DNA of 64,000 bases, from NCBI RefSeq assembly GCF_012844365.1, contig NZ_CP051626.1, positions 2,604,001-2,668,000 on the forward strand, written 5' to 3'. The notes under the pieces are model-generated. The model ran no database searches and was not told the DNA's origin. It saw only the letters and a list, made by a program, of their open reading frames with translations. Position numbers and translations under genes: made by a program. Positions within the stretch are counted from its first letter, which is position 1. The number at the start of each line of letters is the position of its first letter. Of the stretch, positions 1-9,039 are shown one piece after another. This stretch comes from Brevibacterium sp. 'Marine' (lineage in GTDB: Bacteria; Actinomycetota; Actinomycetes; Actinomycetales; Brevibacteriaceae).

Positions 1-251
1 CGCTCCCCCGCCAGCGCGTCATCGACGGCATCGGCGATCTGCGTGAAGGCATCGCGGATGAGAATGGTCAGCAGCTCATCCCGGCTCTTCACATAGCGGT
101 AGACCGCGCTGGAGACGACCCCGAGCTCTCGCGCGATCGCGCGCAGCGACAGCCCGTCGACTCCGTCGTCGTCGACCATCCGGTTGCCGATCGCGGTGAT
201 CTGGGCTTCCGTCTCGATTCGGGCTCGCTGTCGTGGAGTCGTCTCTGTCAT
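1..251 (-). CDS. TetR-family transcriptional regulator (3' part cut by window edge)
   Basis: The 83 visible N-terminal residues carry a TetR-type helix-turn-helix: an RARIETEAQI helix, then GVDGLSLRAIARELGV and the recognition helix SSAVYRYVKSRDELL. The start is ATG at 251. The C-terminal ligand-binding domain lies outside the window. The gene is divergent from the epimerase-like gene at 386, and two similar short palindromes lie in the 134-bp gap, so it probably represses that neighbour and itself. The family call is firm; the ligand and target are unknown. Confidence 0.85.
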   Translation of the reverse strand, partial: MTETTPRQRARIETEAQITAIGNRMVDDDGVDGLSLRAIARELGVVSSAVYRYVKSRDELLTILIRDAFTQIADAVDDALAGE

Positions 252-290
252 GACCTCACCCTACGATCCGAGAGCAAAGATAACAATAGT

Positions 291-352
291 GAGCACTGCT
301 CTTGAATTGTCGACGCATGCGGCCTACGCTGAATTCCGAGAGCACCGCTCTC
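291..352. promoter_or_regulatory. Promoter with two candidate TetR operators in the divergent gap
   Basis: A -35-like TTGAAT (302-307), 17-nt spacer and TACGCT (325-330) read rightward toward the gene at 386. A palindrome GAGC-act-GCTC lies at 291-301, just before the -35. A second and longer one, GAGAGC-acc-GCTCTC, lies at 338-352, just after the -10. They share the core GAGCAcYGCTC and their centres are 49 bp apart. This is the expected layout for repression by the adjacent TetR protein. The role is inferred; the palindromes are read directly. Confidence 0.55.
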
Positions 353-385
353 TCAATCATGAGAACATCATCGGAAGGACTCGCT

Positions 386-1342
386 ATGAGAACAGCACTC
401 ATCATCGGAAACGGACAGATCGGTTCAGAGATCGCCGCCCGACTCACGGACGTCGGAGTCACCGTCCGCATCGCCACCCGCTCCGGCAGCAACTCATCCG
501 GCACCCCCACCCATATCAGGGCCGATGCCAGTGACCGCACACAGTTGGCCAAGGCCGCCGCCGGTGTCGATGTGATCTTCGCCTGCGCGCATGCGCCCTA
601 TGACAGTCGGAAGTGGGAGCAGATCCTCCCCCGGCTCGATGCGGCGGTCCTCGACACTGCGGCCGAACTCGACATTCCTGTGGTCTTCCCGGAGTCGGTC
701 TATGCCTTCGCCGGCCTCGACTCCCCAATCACCGAAGACTCCCCTTTTGCCCCGGTCGACGACAAGGGACGGATTCGGCAGCGGTTGATCGAAGCACGGG
801 AAACCCATCCGGCGACCTGTGCAAGCGTCATCGCCGGGGACCTGCTCGGCAGAACTGCAGAGAAGTGGTCGTCAGTGGTGCGCATGTGCATCACGGACCC
901 GATCGGTCAGGGTCGCCGGGTCTATGTGCCCGCACGCACGGACGTGCCGCATGGCATCACCGTCATCGCCGATTACGCGGCCGCCATGATCCAAGCGGCA
1001 GAGGATCTGAATGACGTCCCCGCGGGGACGCATCAGCTGCGGATCGCCCCGGCGTCGAACCCGACTCTGGCCGAGATCGCCGATTTCACCGCGGATGCCC
1101 TCGGGCAGAAGCACAAGCGCCCGACCACGGTGCCGCGCTGGGCGACCCGTGCGGCAGGAGTGTTCGAACGTTCCTTCTACGAGCTCAACGCTCTGGCCCC
1201 GATCTGGTACGAACCCTGTGTCATCTCCTCCAGCGAGTTGGCAGAGAAGGTCGGCACAACCGACTGGCGGGAGGGCGTGCGGCAGATGCTCGGGCCATTG
1301 TCTCGCGGCGAATCAGTCCATCTGCCCCAGCAAGGTCTGTGA
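386..1342 (+). CDS. NAD(P)-binding epimerase/dehydratase-like protein (SDR-type Rossmann fold)
   Basis: The 318-aa product opens with MRTALIIGNGQIGSEIAARL, a GxGxxG dinucleotide-binding motif at residues 8-13. The fold looks like the extended or atypical short-chain dehydrogenase group (NAD-dependent epimerases, NmrA-like proteins). An FPESVYAF stretch stands where the YxxxK region would be, so the classical catalytic Tyr/Lys pair is not evident. The ATG at 386 was chosen over the upstream TTG because GGAAGGA lies 6 nt before it. It is divergent from the TetR gene. The substrate cannot be told from sequence. Confidence 0.75.
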   Translation: MRTALIIGNGQIGSEIAARLTDVGVTVRIATRSGSNSSGTPTHIRADASDRTQLAKAAAGVDVIFACAHAPYDSRKWEQILPRLDAAVLDTAAELDIPVVFPESVYAFAGLDSPITEDSPFAPVDDKGRIRQRLIEARETHPATCASVIAGDLLGRTAEKWSSVVRMCITDPIGQGRRVYVPARTDVPHGITVIADYAAAMIQAAEDLNDVPAGTHQLRIAPASNPTLAEIADFTADALGQKHKRPTTVPRWATRAAGVFERSFYELNALAPIWYEPCVISSSELAEKVGTTDWREGVRQMLGPLSRGESVHLPQQGL

Positions 1343-1414
1343 TCTCCAGCGTCAGACGGCGTTCTTGAAGCCAGGTCAAACACCTTTTGAACGTCAGTGG
1401 CTGAGCCGAAGACT

Positions 1415-1978
1415 TCACCGGGTACTCGATGATAGTGGCTTCAGCATGACTAAGCTCGGCAGTTTGTTCGGGGCTTTCGGACCATTCCCGATCGCCTCGA
1501 AGCCGACAGAGCGATATAGCCGTTGCGCTGGAGTATCGATGTCAGTCGTCTGAAGCCATACCGACACTTGCTCAATCGCGCCGAGCCATTTCAGGAGAAG
1601 CTTCCGACCGAGACCGCGTCGCTGTACAGATGGGTCACACGCGAGAAGGAAGAGGGCGAAGGAGTCGTCGATGGCAGACGCCTGTTGGCCGAGACGGACC
1701 CTGAGGTCTTCTCCCCATTCGTCGTGCTGTTCTTTCCATCTCCACGGGTGGCCGTAAGCGAAGGCGACAAGCTGATCGTGACGTCGCGCTGAAACGGCTA
1801 CGACATCATTGCGGTCCAGCGCGTTGGCAAAGAGAGCTGCGAACACTTGCGCTGTCTGTGATGTTTCATTCAATGGCGGCTTCGCAGCAGCGGCGGCATA
1901 AAGGTCACGAACTTCCGCGGGCAACGGCATCTCGCTGGCTGATCTCAGTATCGTGTATTCGACTTCGGTTTCACCCAC
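1415..1978 (-). CDS. GNAT-family N-acetyltransferase
   Basis: The 187-aa protein has a Gcn5-related acetyltransferase fold. The acetyl-CoA-binding motif A, QRRGLGRKLL, lies near residue 122, preceded by FALFLLACDPSV (beta4) and followed by the C-terminal AQRLYRSVGFEAIG, typical of the family. It starts with GTG 15 bp after the VOC gene stop, and the two probably share a transcript with the AbgT transporter and M20 amidohydrolase upstream. The acceptor is unknown. Its stop faces the epimerase-like gene stop across 72 bp with no strong terminator. Confidence 0.82.
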   Translation of the reverse strand: MGETEVEYTILRSASEMPLPAEVRDLYAAAAAKPPLNETSQTAQVFAALFANALDRNDVVAVSARRHDQLVAFAYGHPWRWKEQHDEWGEDLRVRLGQQASAIDDSFALFLLACDPSVQRRGLGRKLLLKWLGAIEQVSVWLQTTDIDTPAQRLYRSVGFEAIGNGPKAPNKLPSLVMLKPLSSSTR

Positions 1979-1993
1979 AGTTAGGACTCTTCC

Positions 1994-2368
1994 TCAATGG
2001 TGAAAGTCGTCCGGCTCCGCTGGGATGCGCTTCGCCATAAGACAGAACTTGTTGCCGTCCGGATCCGCGAGGACCTGCCAGCTTCCTTGTGGCACGACAT
2101 CAGTCTTCGTCGCACCCAAAGCCATAAGTCTTTCGAGCTCGTCCGCCTGGCTGCGGTCAGTCGGACAAAGGTCGAGATGCAGATTGTTGTCCCCAAACGA
2201 ATCGCTCGATCGTTCGAAAAGAATCGTCGGTGCATTCGACGCTCCGGAGATCGCGACTCCGGTTTCGTCTGTGGCCGTCACCTCATACCCCAGAGCTGCG
2301 CACCAGAATCGGCTCAACCGAGCCGGGTCCGGGGTTTTGACGATAAGATCGCTGATTCGACTCACCAT
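1994..2368 (-). CDS. VOC-superfamily (glyoxalase/bleomycin-resistance-like) protein
   Basis: The 124-aa product is a single vicinal-oxygen-chelate unit: ISDLIVKTPDPARLSRFWCAALG at the start, an LHLDL strand in the middle, and a VLADPDGNKFCL ending, all typical of the glyoxalase_6 group. Members include metal-dependent enzymes and resistance or binding proteins, so the role is open. ATG 2368 is preferred to a TTG two codons upstream. It starts 13 bp after the AbgT transporter gene and so is likely its co-transcript. Confidence 0.8.
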   Translation of the reverse strand: MVSRISDLIVKTPDPARLSRFWCAALGYEVTATDETGVAISGASNAPTILFERSSDSFGDNNLHLDLCPTDRSQADELERLMALGATKTDVVPQGSWQVLADPDGNKFCLMAKRIPAEPDDFHH

Positions 2369-2381
2369 GGGCAACCGAAAC

Positions 2382-4034
2382 TCACAGCCGGATCCCGTTG
2401 CCCGGACCCAGCGGCAGGTCGAAGACGAACCAGATCGTCAGCAGCACGGCCCAGGCCAGCCAGAACGGGATGACGAACGGGAACATCCGTGAGATCACCG
2501 TGCCCAGTCCGGCATTGGGTTCGTAGCGGCGGACGAGGCCGAGGAGGACGATCATGTACGGGTTGAGCGGGGTGATGACCTGGGTGGCCGAGTCGCCGAC
2601 GCGGAATCCCGCCTGGATGAACGCCGGTTCGTAGCCGAGCAGGGCGAAGAGCGGGACGAACACCGCAGCCATGAGCGTCCACATCGACGACCCGGAGACG
2701 ATGAACAGGTTGAGCACACTGGCCAGGAGCATGAACCCGATGACTGCCGCGAGCCCGGTCAGGCCGATCGCCTCGAGCCCCGAGGCTCCGGCGACGGCGA
2801 TCCACGAACCGATGCCCGTCCAATTGAACAGGGCGATGAACTGGCCGAGGATGAACGCGAGGATGAGGAAAGACATCATGTCGATGATCGACTGGCTCAT
2901 CATCCTCACCAGGTCGTTCATCGAACGCACGGTGCGCACGACGAAGCCGTAGACGACGCCCATGAGCATGAAGTAGGCGAAGACGATGAAGACGATCGAC
3001 GACAGCAGCGGTGACTTCGGGAGGAATCCGCCGTCCTCATTGCGCCACGGCGAGGCCGGGAGGAGGAATGCGACAAGGAACACCGCGGTGAGGACGAGCG
3101 CCGCGACGACCGCCCAGATCAGCCCCTTCTTCTCCTCCGGCTCGAGTTCCGCTTTGATCTCGGTGGTCTCGGACTCATGGGAATCGCCCGAGGACTGATC
3201 CTCTGATGTCGCCGAGGTGTCCCCGTAGGGGCTGTCGGGCGCCCGGTATTCCCGCGCCAAGCCGCTCCCCGAGGCGCTCGCATACTCACGCGGCACGCCC
3301 TTGCGCACCATGTTCGGTTCGATGAGCCGGTCGATGATGAAGCCGGCGATGATTGCCAGCACGATCGACGAGGCGATGTTGAAGTAGTAGTTCGACACCG
3401 GGTTGACCGCGGTGTAGTCGGTGTTCGGCAGCGTATCCATCACCGAGGTGGTGATGCCCGCGAACAGTGCGTCGAGGCTGGTGGGCACGATCGACGTCGA
3501 ATAGCCGGCTCCGGTGGCGGCGAACCCGCCGATAAGGCCGGCCATCGGGTGCCGTCCCGCGGCCTTGAACACGAGCGCGGCCAGGGGCGGGATGATGACG
3601 AACGCGGAATCGGCCATGATCGAGCCGACGACGCCGACGAAACCGACGACATAGGGCAGCAGCCACTTCGGGCTCTTGCCGAACGCGATGCGCACGGCGG
3701 CGGCCAGCATCCCCGACTTCTCGGCGACGCCGACGGCCAGAAGGATCGGCAGCACGGTCGCCAGCGGCGGGAACCCGATGTAGTTCTCCCCCATCGTCGT
3801 CGTCAGCCATGCCAGACCCTCACCGGTGAACAGGCCCTTGATCGCCACGGTGTCCTCGGTGCCGGGGATGGACACGGAGACTCCGGCCAGGGCCATGGCG
3901 GTGGAGACGAGCCCGGTGAGGATGAACAGCCCGAGGAACAGGGTGAACGGTTCGGGCAGCTTGTTGCCGATGCGTTCGATCCAGTCGAGCGTTCTCTGGC
4001 CGAAGCCGACTCTGCCGTTTGTCGTCGTTGACAT
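2382..4034 (-). CDS. AbgT-family transporter (aminobenzoyl-glutamate-type)
   Basis: The 550-aa polytopic membrane protein matches the AbgT/MtrF family: an N-terminal RTLDWIERIGNKLPEPFTLF, a GFPPLATVLPILLAVGVAEKSG region near residue 88, and the re-entrant stretch STSIVPTSLDALFAG near 180. AbgT takes up p-aminobenzoyl-glutamate, and MtrF exports sulfonamides and hydrophobic drugs. A hydrophilic acidic loop at about 255-303 is longer than in Escherichia AbgT. It sits 63 bp after an M20 amidohydrolase gene, the same pairing as abgB-abgT, which favours import of an amino-acid conjugate followed by hydrolysis. Substrate assignment is inference. Confidence 0.85.
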   Translation of the reverse strand: MSTTTNGRVGFGQRTLDWIERIGNKLPEPFTLFLGLFILTGLVSTAMALAGVSVSIPGTEDTVAIKGLFTGEGLAWLTTTMGENYIGFPPLATVLPILLAVGVAEKSGMLAAAVRIAFGKSPKWLLPYVVGFVGVVGSIMADSAFVIIPPLAALVFKAAGRHPMAGLIGGFAATGAGYSTSIVPTSLDALFAGITTSVMDTLPNTDYTAVNPVSNYYFNIASSIVLAIIAGFIIDRLIEPNMVRKGVPREYASASGSGLAREYRAPDSPYGDTSATSEDQSSGDSHESETTEIKAELEPEEKKGLIWAVVAALVLTAVFLVAFLLPASPWRNEDGGFLPKSPLLSSIVFIVFAYFMLMGVVYGFVVRTVRSMNDLVRMMSQSIIDMMSFLILAFILGQFIALFNWTGIGSWIAVAGASGLEAIGLTGLAAVIGFMLLASVLNLFIVSGSSMWTLMAAVFVPLFALLGYEPAFIQAGFRVGDSATQVITPLNPYMIVLLGLVRRYEPNAGLGTVISRMFPFVIPFWLAWAVLLTIWFVFDLPLGPGNGIRL

Positions 4035-4097
4035 GATCAGTCCTTCTTATCGATCGAAAGGGCTCGATGGTGTGCTGCGCGCGGTGACGCGGCGAGT

Positions 4098-5444
4098 TCA
4101 GTCGAAGAAGTGTTCGACATCGATCGCTCCGCCCTCACGGTCGAACTCTGCGGTCACCTCGGCGGCGAGGGCATCGTCGGCGAGGAAGTCCAGGGCGGTG
4201 CACGCAAGTCCGTAGGCCCCGTCGAGTGCCGCGGATTCGGCGGCCGGGGTCTGCGCTGCCTCGGCGAATTCACGGGTGTGCAGGGCCACCTCGGCGTCGG
4301 CGGTCTTGATCAGCGGATGGATGCCGGGAATCCTGTAGGAGACGTTGCCGAAGTCCGTGGACGCGGCAATCGATTCGTCGAGGACGCCGGCGGGCAGCGG
4401 CTGGCGCCCGCGGGTCTGTTCGTGTTCGGCCCAACGGGCGGTCAGCGCCTGGTTCGTGCGCACGGGCAGCGAGGGCGGGTGGTCGTCCCAGTCGACCCTG
4501 ACGCCGGTTCCGGTCATGAGTGCGGCACCTTTCGCCGCGTCCTCGACCCGGTCGGAGAGCTCTTTGAGCGTTTCGGGGAACTTCGAGCGGACGTAGCACT
4601 GCACGGTCGCGGATTCGGTGATGATCGACGGTCTCGTTCCGCCGTCAGTGATGACCGCGTGCAGGCGGGAGATCGGCGGCATCTGCTGCCGCAGCAGACC
4701 GAGCCCCTGGTAGAAGAGGTTCGCCGCGTCGAGGGCGTTGCGCCCCATGAAGGGCTGCGCCGAGGCGTGGGCGGCCACCCCTGAGTACGTGACCTTGAGC
4801 AGGCGACGTCCCAGCCACACCTGGTCGGCGCAGTCGTATCCGTAGCCGTGGACCATGATGGCAGCGTCGATGCCGTCGAAGGCACCGGCCCGGGCCATGA
4901 CCTCCTTGCCCGAATGGCCTTCCTCGGCCGGAGTGCCCAGCAGCACGACGGTGCCCGGCACGGCTGCAGGGTCTTTCTCGTACAGGGCGTGGAGGGCGAG
5001 GAAGGCACCGACTCCGGCGGTGGCGATGATGTTGTGCCCGCAGGCGTGGCCTATCTCGGGCAGGGCGTCGTATTCGGCGAGGATCGCGATCGTGCGCCCG
5101 TCACCCGAACCGGTCGTGGCGCGCAGGGTCGTCGTCACACCGTAGAGGCCGGTCTCGACGTCGACTCCGTGATTGTCCAGCACCGAGGCGATCGCGGCGA
5201 CCGAATCGAATTCTTCGAAGGCGGTCTCGGCGAGGCCGTGGATGGTGTGGAGCAGGTCCGTGAGGTCGTCCTCGGCTGCGTTCAGACCCGCAGCGATGCC
5301 CGACCGGTTCGTCTCCGAGGCGCCGGTGAAGTCGGAGGTCCACTCGGCGGCCTGCTCGGCCCGAGCCCGGGTCTGCCGGGCCATCTCGTCGAGGTAGCTG
5401 TCGTCCGGCGCGGTCGAGTGGCTGAGGTCACGGATTTCGCTCAT
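4098..5444 (-). CDS. M20-family amidohydrolase/aminoacyl-peptidase (AbgB-like)
   Basis: The 448-aa cytosolic metallohydrolase has the M20 motifs AEYDALPEIGHACGHN (His133, Cys135, His137 region) and GTPAEEGHSGKE with the catalytic Glu pair at 174-175, plus a lid region at about 210-320. The family cleaves amide bonds of conjugated amino acids and dipeptides; AbgB subunits split p-aminobenzoyl-glutamate. It is the first gene of a unit followed by the AbgT-type transporter. A TATGCT hexamer (5453-5458) lies 8 nt before the ATG, suggesting a very short leader. The substrate is uncertain. Confidence 0.85.
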   Translation of the reverse strand: MSEIRDLSHSTAPDDSYLDEMARQTRARAEQAAEWTSDFTGASETNRSGIAAGLNAAEDDLTDLLHTIHGLAETAFEEFDSVAAIASVLDNHGVDVETGLYGVTTTLRATTGSGDGRTIAILAEYDALPEIGHACGHNIIATAGVGAFLALHALYEKDPAAVPGTVVLLGTPAEEGHSGKEVMARAGAFDGIDAAIMVHGYGYDCADQVWLGRRLLKVTYSGVAAHASAQPFMGRNALDAANLFYQGLGLLRQQMPPISRLHAVITDGGTRPSIITESATVQCYVRSKFPETLKELSDRVEDAAKGAALMTGTGVRVDWDDHPPSLPVRTNQALTARWAEHEQTRGRQPLPAGVLDESIAASTDFGNVSYRIPGIHPLIKTADAEVALHTREFAEAAQTPAAESAALDGAYGLACTALDFLADDALAAEVTAEFDREGGAIDVEHFFD

Positions 5445-5490
5445 GGGTCATAAGCATAGGTGCCCTGCCGATCTGACACGCCCGAAACAG

Positions 5491-6345
5491 TCAGACTTCG
5501 ACGACGCGGATGGCCAGGGAATCGATCTTCGCGACGAGGTCCTCGTCACCGGCGACGGCCTCCTGGAACCGGCGCACTTCAACAGGGGCCACCTCGGACT
5601 CGACGCCGAGCGTGATGCCGAGCTCCGGCCCACCGAGGTGAACGCTGTTGCTGCCGGGGCTCACACCGATCCGAGCCAACCAGGGAAAGGACTCGGCGAT
5701 GGTACGCAGACGCCCGGCCACCTCGGCGTCGGCCCAGGACGGAGTCCAGGGCTGGGACTGCACGAACGCGAACATCGCCGGACGGCGCAGCAGGAATGAG
5801 GACTCGGCCCCGGGGTCGAGGACGACGAGCTGGGATTCGGCCTCGATCGCCCCGAGGACGAGCCGTTCGGACTCGATCGGCACGGGACGGGCGCCCGAAT
5901 GCCACGCGGTCAGAGGTGGGATTCCGGAGAATCCCGGGGTGCACTCGCGTCCGTCCTCGGCCTGCAGACGGACCATCGCCATCTCCGAGGAGTTGTCGGC
6001 CATCAGCCCGTTCTCCCCGATCTCCTGGTCGAGAGCCATCGGCACGATCGGGGCGTAGAGCCTGGCCCCGGACAGAGCCCGGACGACCTGCTGGTGTGCG
6101 GCGGGATCCAGGGGGGCCTGAGCGACCTGGGTCAGGGCCTCCAGCAGGGCCGCATCCGCCAGCCCGGTGTCACCGGAGAACGGGTTGGGTTTGAGGTCCC
6201 GGCCCGCCCACGCCTGACCGGCGGAATCCGTCGGGGCGTGGGCGTCGCCTGCCTGGTCGGCAGATGCGGCGGACCGGGGCTCGTGCGGCTCGGGCGAGTG
6301 GCCCGGCTCGTCCGGCTGGCGCGGCTCGTGCGAGTGCGTGCTCAC
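5491..6345 (-). CDS. SseB-family protein downstream of hisA
   Basis: The 284-aa product (GTG start at 6345) has a disordered N-terminus of about 55 residues rich in His, Glu and Pro. An SseB N-terminal domain follows, with a region around ALLEALTQVAQAPLDPAAHQ and RLYAPIVP, and then a C-terminal domain ending RFQEAVAGDEDLVAKID. The GTG lies 4 bp after the hisA stop, so it is translated with the his operon. SseB-family proteins commonly sit beside hisA in actinobacteria, but their molecular role is not established. Confidence 0.75.
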   Translation of the reverse strand: MSTHSHEPRQPDEPGHSPEPHEPRSAASADQAGDAHAPTDSAGQAWAGRDLKPNPFSGDTGLADAALLEALTQVAQAPLDPAAHQQVVRALSGARLYAPIVPMALDQEIGENGLMADNSSEMAMVRLQAEDGRECTPGFSGIPPLTAWHSGARPVPIESERLVLGAIEAESQLVVLDPGAESSFLLRRPAMFAFVQSQPWTPSWADAEVAGRLRTIAESFPWLARIGVSPGSNSVHLGGPELGITLGVESEVAPVEVRRFQEAVAGDEDLVAKIDSLAIRVVEV

Positions 6346-6349
6346 CGGC

Positions 6350-7087
6350 TCACCGTCCTGCGACCTCGAGGGCTTCTTCCAGGGTGAACTTGCCGGCGTA
6401 GAGTGCCTTGCCCACGATCGCGGAGTCGACGCCGAAGGGCACGAGTTCGCGGAGGGCACGCAGGTCATCGAGGCTCGAGACTCCGCCGGAGGCGACGATC
6501 GGAGAGTCCGTCTTCTGCGCCAGGTCCTTGAGCAGGTCGACATTGGGACCCTTCAGGGTGCCGTCCTTGCGCACATCGGTGACGACGTAGCGGGAGCAGC
6601 CGGCGGCTTCGAGGGTGTTCAGGACTTCGTAGAGGTCTCCGCCGTCCTTCGTCCAGCCGCGGGCGGCCAAGGTGGTTCCGCGCACGTCGAGGCCGATGGC
6701 GACCTGATCGCCGAAGCGCGAGATCATCTCCGCGGTCCAGTCGGGGTTCTCCAGGGCGGCAGTGCCGATGTTGACGCGCTCGGCTCCGGTGTCGAGTGCG
6801 CGTTCGAGGCTTTCGGTGTCACGGATTCCACCGGAGAGTTCGACCTTGATCCCCACAGCCTTGACGACCTGGTTGAGCAGATCCGAGTTCGATCCGCGTC
6901 CGAAGGCGGCGTCGAGGTCGACGAGGTGGATCCATTCGGCGCCACGGCTCTCGAAGTCCTGGGCGGCGTCGATGGGTGAGCCGTAGTCGGTTTCGGTTCC
7001 GGCTTCGCCCTGGACGAGGCGGACGGCCTTGCCGTCGGCGACGTCGACGGCGGGGAGGAGGACCAGCTTGTTCGAACTGTCTGTCAT
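6350..7087 (-). CDS. hisA: HisA/PriA phosphoribosyl isomerase
   Basis: The 245-aa TIM barrel converts ProFAR to PRFAR in histidine biosynthesis. Family signatures are [19 protein letters not shown] at the start, the catalytic Asp in that strand, [10 protein letters not shown] near residue 51, LSGGIRD near 80, and a C-terminal [12 protein letters not shown] phosphate-binding loop. ATG 7087 is preceded by an AGAAAGG-like ribosome site. Actinobacterial PriA versions can also do the TrpF reaction, and whether this one does cannot be decided here. It is the last his gene, followed by SseB, with a 58-bp gap after hisH. Confidence 0.95.
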   Translation of the reverse strand: MTDSSNKLVLLPAVDVADGKAVRLVQGEAGTETDYGSPIDAAQDFESRGAEWIHLVDLDAAFGRGSNSDLLNQVVKAVGIKVELSGGIRDTESLERALDTGAERVNIGTAALENPDWTAEMISRFGDQVAIGLDVRGTTLAARGWTKDGGDLYEVLNTLEAAGCSRYVVTDVRKDGTLKGPNVDLLKDLAQKTDSPIVASGGVSSLDDLRALRELVPFGVDSAIVGKALYAGKFTLEEALEVAGR

Positions 7088-7145
7088 TGTGACCTTTCTG
7101 CCAGGGTGCCACGGGGTTTGAGGCAACCATAGTCGGTGTGCTCGG

Positions 7146-7847
7146 TCAGGAGCTGAGTGGGTCTGTGGGGTTGCTGCCGGAATCGCTGGTGCTGCCGGAA
7201 TCGCTGGTGCTGCCGGAACCACCACCGGTGCTGCTGTCGGCGGCGAACGAGGCGAGCCAGTTTCGCAGCAGCCTGGCGCCCGCCTCGGCGGATTTCTCGG
7301 GATGGAACTGTGCTGCCCAGGTGGTTCCGTCTTCGACAGCGGCGATGAAGTCGTTGCCGTGGCGGGCGGTCGTCACCGTCGCGTTCGCCGGGGGCTCGGT
7401 CGCGGCGTAGGAGTGGACGAAGTAGAAGCGTTCGTCTCCGATGCCGGCGAACATGGCCGAGTCTGCGGGAGCGTTGACCTTCGACCATCCCATATGCGGG
7501 ATGACCGGTGCTTCGAGCCCTGTGACGGCACCGGGCCACAGACCGATGCCCTCGGTCCTGACTCCGTGTTCGACGCCGCGGGCGAAGAACACCTGGAGGC
7601 CGACGCAGATGCCGAGCAGCGGTCGCCCCTGTTCGTGGCGGTCCCGGATGAGGTCGACTCCCCCGACGTTCTCCAGTCCGGCCATGACTGCCGAAAACGC
7701 GCCGACGCCGGGGACCAGCAGTCCGTCGGAGTCGTTGATGACATCGTGATCGGCCGTGAGCGTGACCTCGGCACCGGCCGCGGCGACCGCACGCACGGCG
7801 GAGCGGACATTGCCGGCTCCGTAGTCGAGGACGGCGACCGTCGTCAT
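7146..7847 (-). CDS. hisH: Imidazole glycerol phosphate synthase, glutaminase subunit HisH
   Basis: The 233-aa class-I glutamine amidotransferase supplies ammonia to HisF. It shows [10 protein letters not shown] at the N-terminus, the nucleophile elbow [12 protein letters not shown] with the catalytic Cys near residue 81, and the His-Glu pair in [13 protein letters not shown]. The last ~28 residues are an odd Ser/Gly/Thr/Asp tail made by an 18-bp tandem repeat at 7173-7226; usual HisH proteins end near residue 205. ATG 7847 overlaps the preceding stop by ATGA. hisF is not in this window. Confidence 0.95.
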   Translation of the reverse strand: MTTVAVLDYGAGNVRSAVRAVAAAGAEVTLTADHDVINDSDGLLVPGVGAFSAVMAGLENVGGVDLIRDRHEQGRPLLGICVGLQVFFARGVEHGVRTEGIGLWPGAVTGLEAPVIPHMGWSKVNAPADSAMFAGIGDERFYFVHSYAATEPPANATVTTARHGNDFIAAVEDGTTWAAQFHPEKSAEAGARLLRNWLASFAADSSTGGGSGSTSDSGSTSDSGSNPTDPLSS

Positions 7848-8446
7848 CGCTTCGCCCCCTTGCTCAGCACCGACCAGATCCTCCATAGGGAGAACCCGAG
7901 GACGATGACGCTGAGCGCGGCGACGACCCAGGCGATGGTGTTCCCGCCCAGTGCCAACGCAATGCCGAAGGCGGTGACGAGTCCGGCGAGGACGGCAGCG
8001 ATGATCCACAGCAGCGCCGTGCGCGCCATGGCCGCCCGGCCCGGACTCATCGTGGCCGCACTGGCCTGCAGCTTCGTCATCGAATCGGTTCTGATGCTGC
8101 CTTCGACGTCGTCTGCGGCAACGGTTTCGAGCAGCAGCCCTTCGAGGACATCGGGGAGGTTCTTCAGTGCCAGTCCGGCCGGCACATCGGATTCTCGGGC
8201 GCCGTGGCGGAAGTGGCCGGCGTCGATCTGCTCTTCGCTGCGCACGAGGAGGAGGACCTCATGTTTGCCGGCGAGCTTCGAGATCGCCGCGGCCGCCTCG
8301 TTGCCGGCATTGACATCGGTGTCGGCGAGGACGATGCCGCTGAACTCGCCGATCGGCACGATGGTGCCGGAGATGTTCGACAGCACGCAGGCGGCGGCCA
8401 GCTGCTGGGCGACCCCGAATGGGGTCACGATGACGGTCGTGCTCAC
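7844..8446 (-). CDS. Uncharacterised membrane protein inserted in the his operon
   Basis: The 200-aa product starts with GTG, overlaps hisB by 4 nt and is overlapped by hisH at ATGA, so it is translationally coupled to both. Residues 1-130 are soluble and Ala/Val-rich (segments such as [19 protein letters not shown] and [15 protein letters not shown]). Two hydrophobic segments follow at about 140-163 and 167-190, with a basic C-terminal tail (LSKGAKR). I recognise no catalytic motif. The position suggests a his-linked or membrane-anchoring role, but nothing in the sequence proves it. Confidence 0.7.
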   Translation of the reverse strand: MSTTVIVTPFGVAQQLAAACVLSNISGTIVPIGEFSGIVLADTDVNAGNEAAAAISKLAGKHEVLLLVRSEEQIDAGHFRHGARESDVPAGLALKNLPDVLEGLLLETVAADDVEGSIRTDSMTKLQASAATMSPGRAAMARTALLWIIAAVLAGLVTAFGIALALGGNTIAWVVAALSVIVLGFSLWRIWSVLSKGAKR

Positions 8447-9039
8447 AGGACTCCCTTGGTGCTGGGAACGGAGTTGCTCCGTGGGTCGGTCTCGACGGCC
8501 TGCCGCAGCGCGCGGGCGAAGGCCTTGAATTCGGCTTCGACGATGTGGTGCGGGTCGCGGCCGCGAACCAGGTCGAGGTGGACGGTCAGTCCGCCGTTGA
8601 AGGCGATGGATTCCAGTGAGTGGGAGGTCATCGAACCGGTGAAGTGACCGCCGATGAGGTGGTACTGCTGGCCTTCGGGTTCACCTTCGTGGACGAAGTA
8701 GGGTCGACCGGAGACGTCGACGACGCACTGGGCCAGTGCTTCGTCCAGCGGTACGGCGGCGAAGCCGTAGCGGCGGATGCCGACCTTGTCGCCGAGTGCT
8801 TCGCGAATGGTCTGGCCGAGGACGATCGAGGTGTCCTCGACGGTGTGGTGGACGTCGATGTGCGTATCGCCGGTGGCGGTGATGTCGAGGTCGATCATCG
8901 AGTGCTTCGACAGGGCGGTGAGCATATGGTCGAAGAACGGCACGGAAGTCGAGATGTTCGAGGTGCCGGTGCCGTCGAGGTTGACGGACACGGACACCGT
9001 TGACTCGGAGGTGGTGCGTGAGTTCTGGGCCTGCCTCAT
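8443..9039 (-). CDS. hisB: Imidazoleglycerol-phosphate dehydratase
   Basis: The 198-aa monofunctional HisB lacks the phosphatase domain of enterobacterial HisB-N. It shows [15 protein letters not shown], the metal-binding [11 protein letters not shown] near residue 60, its second-half equivalent [20 protein letters not shown] near 160, and a TKGVL ending. It dehydrates IGP to imidazole-acetol phosphate. The ATG overlaps the hisC stop by 4 nt (ATGA), and its own stop overlaps the next GTG. Confidence 0.96.
   Translation of the reverse strand: MRQAQNSRTTSESTVSVSVNLDGTGTSNISTSVPFFDHMLTALSKHSMIDLDITATGDTHIDVHHTVEDTSIVLGQTIREALGDKVGIRRYGFAAVPLDEALAQCVVDVSGRPYFVHEGEPEGQQYHLIGGHFTGSMTSHSLESIAFNGGLTVHLDLVRGRDPHHIVEAEFKAFARALRQAVETDPRSNSVPSTKGVL

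Noticed and set aside
1343..1414. Terminator between the epimerase and GNAT genes
   Set aside because: No stable inverted repeat is visible in the 72 bp.
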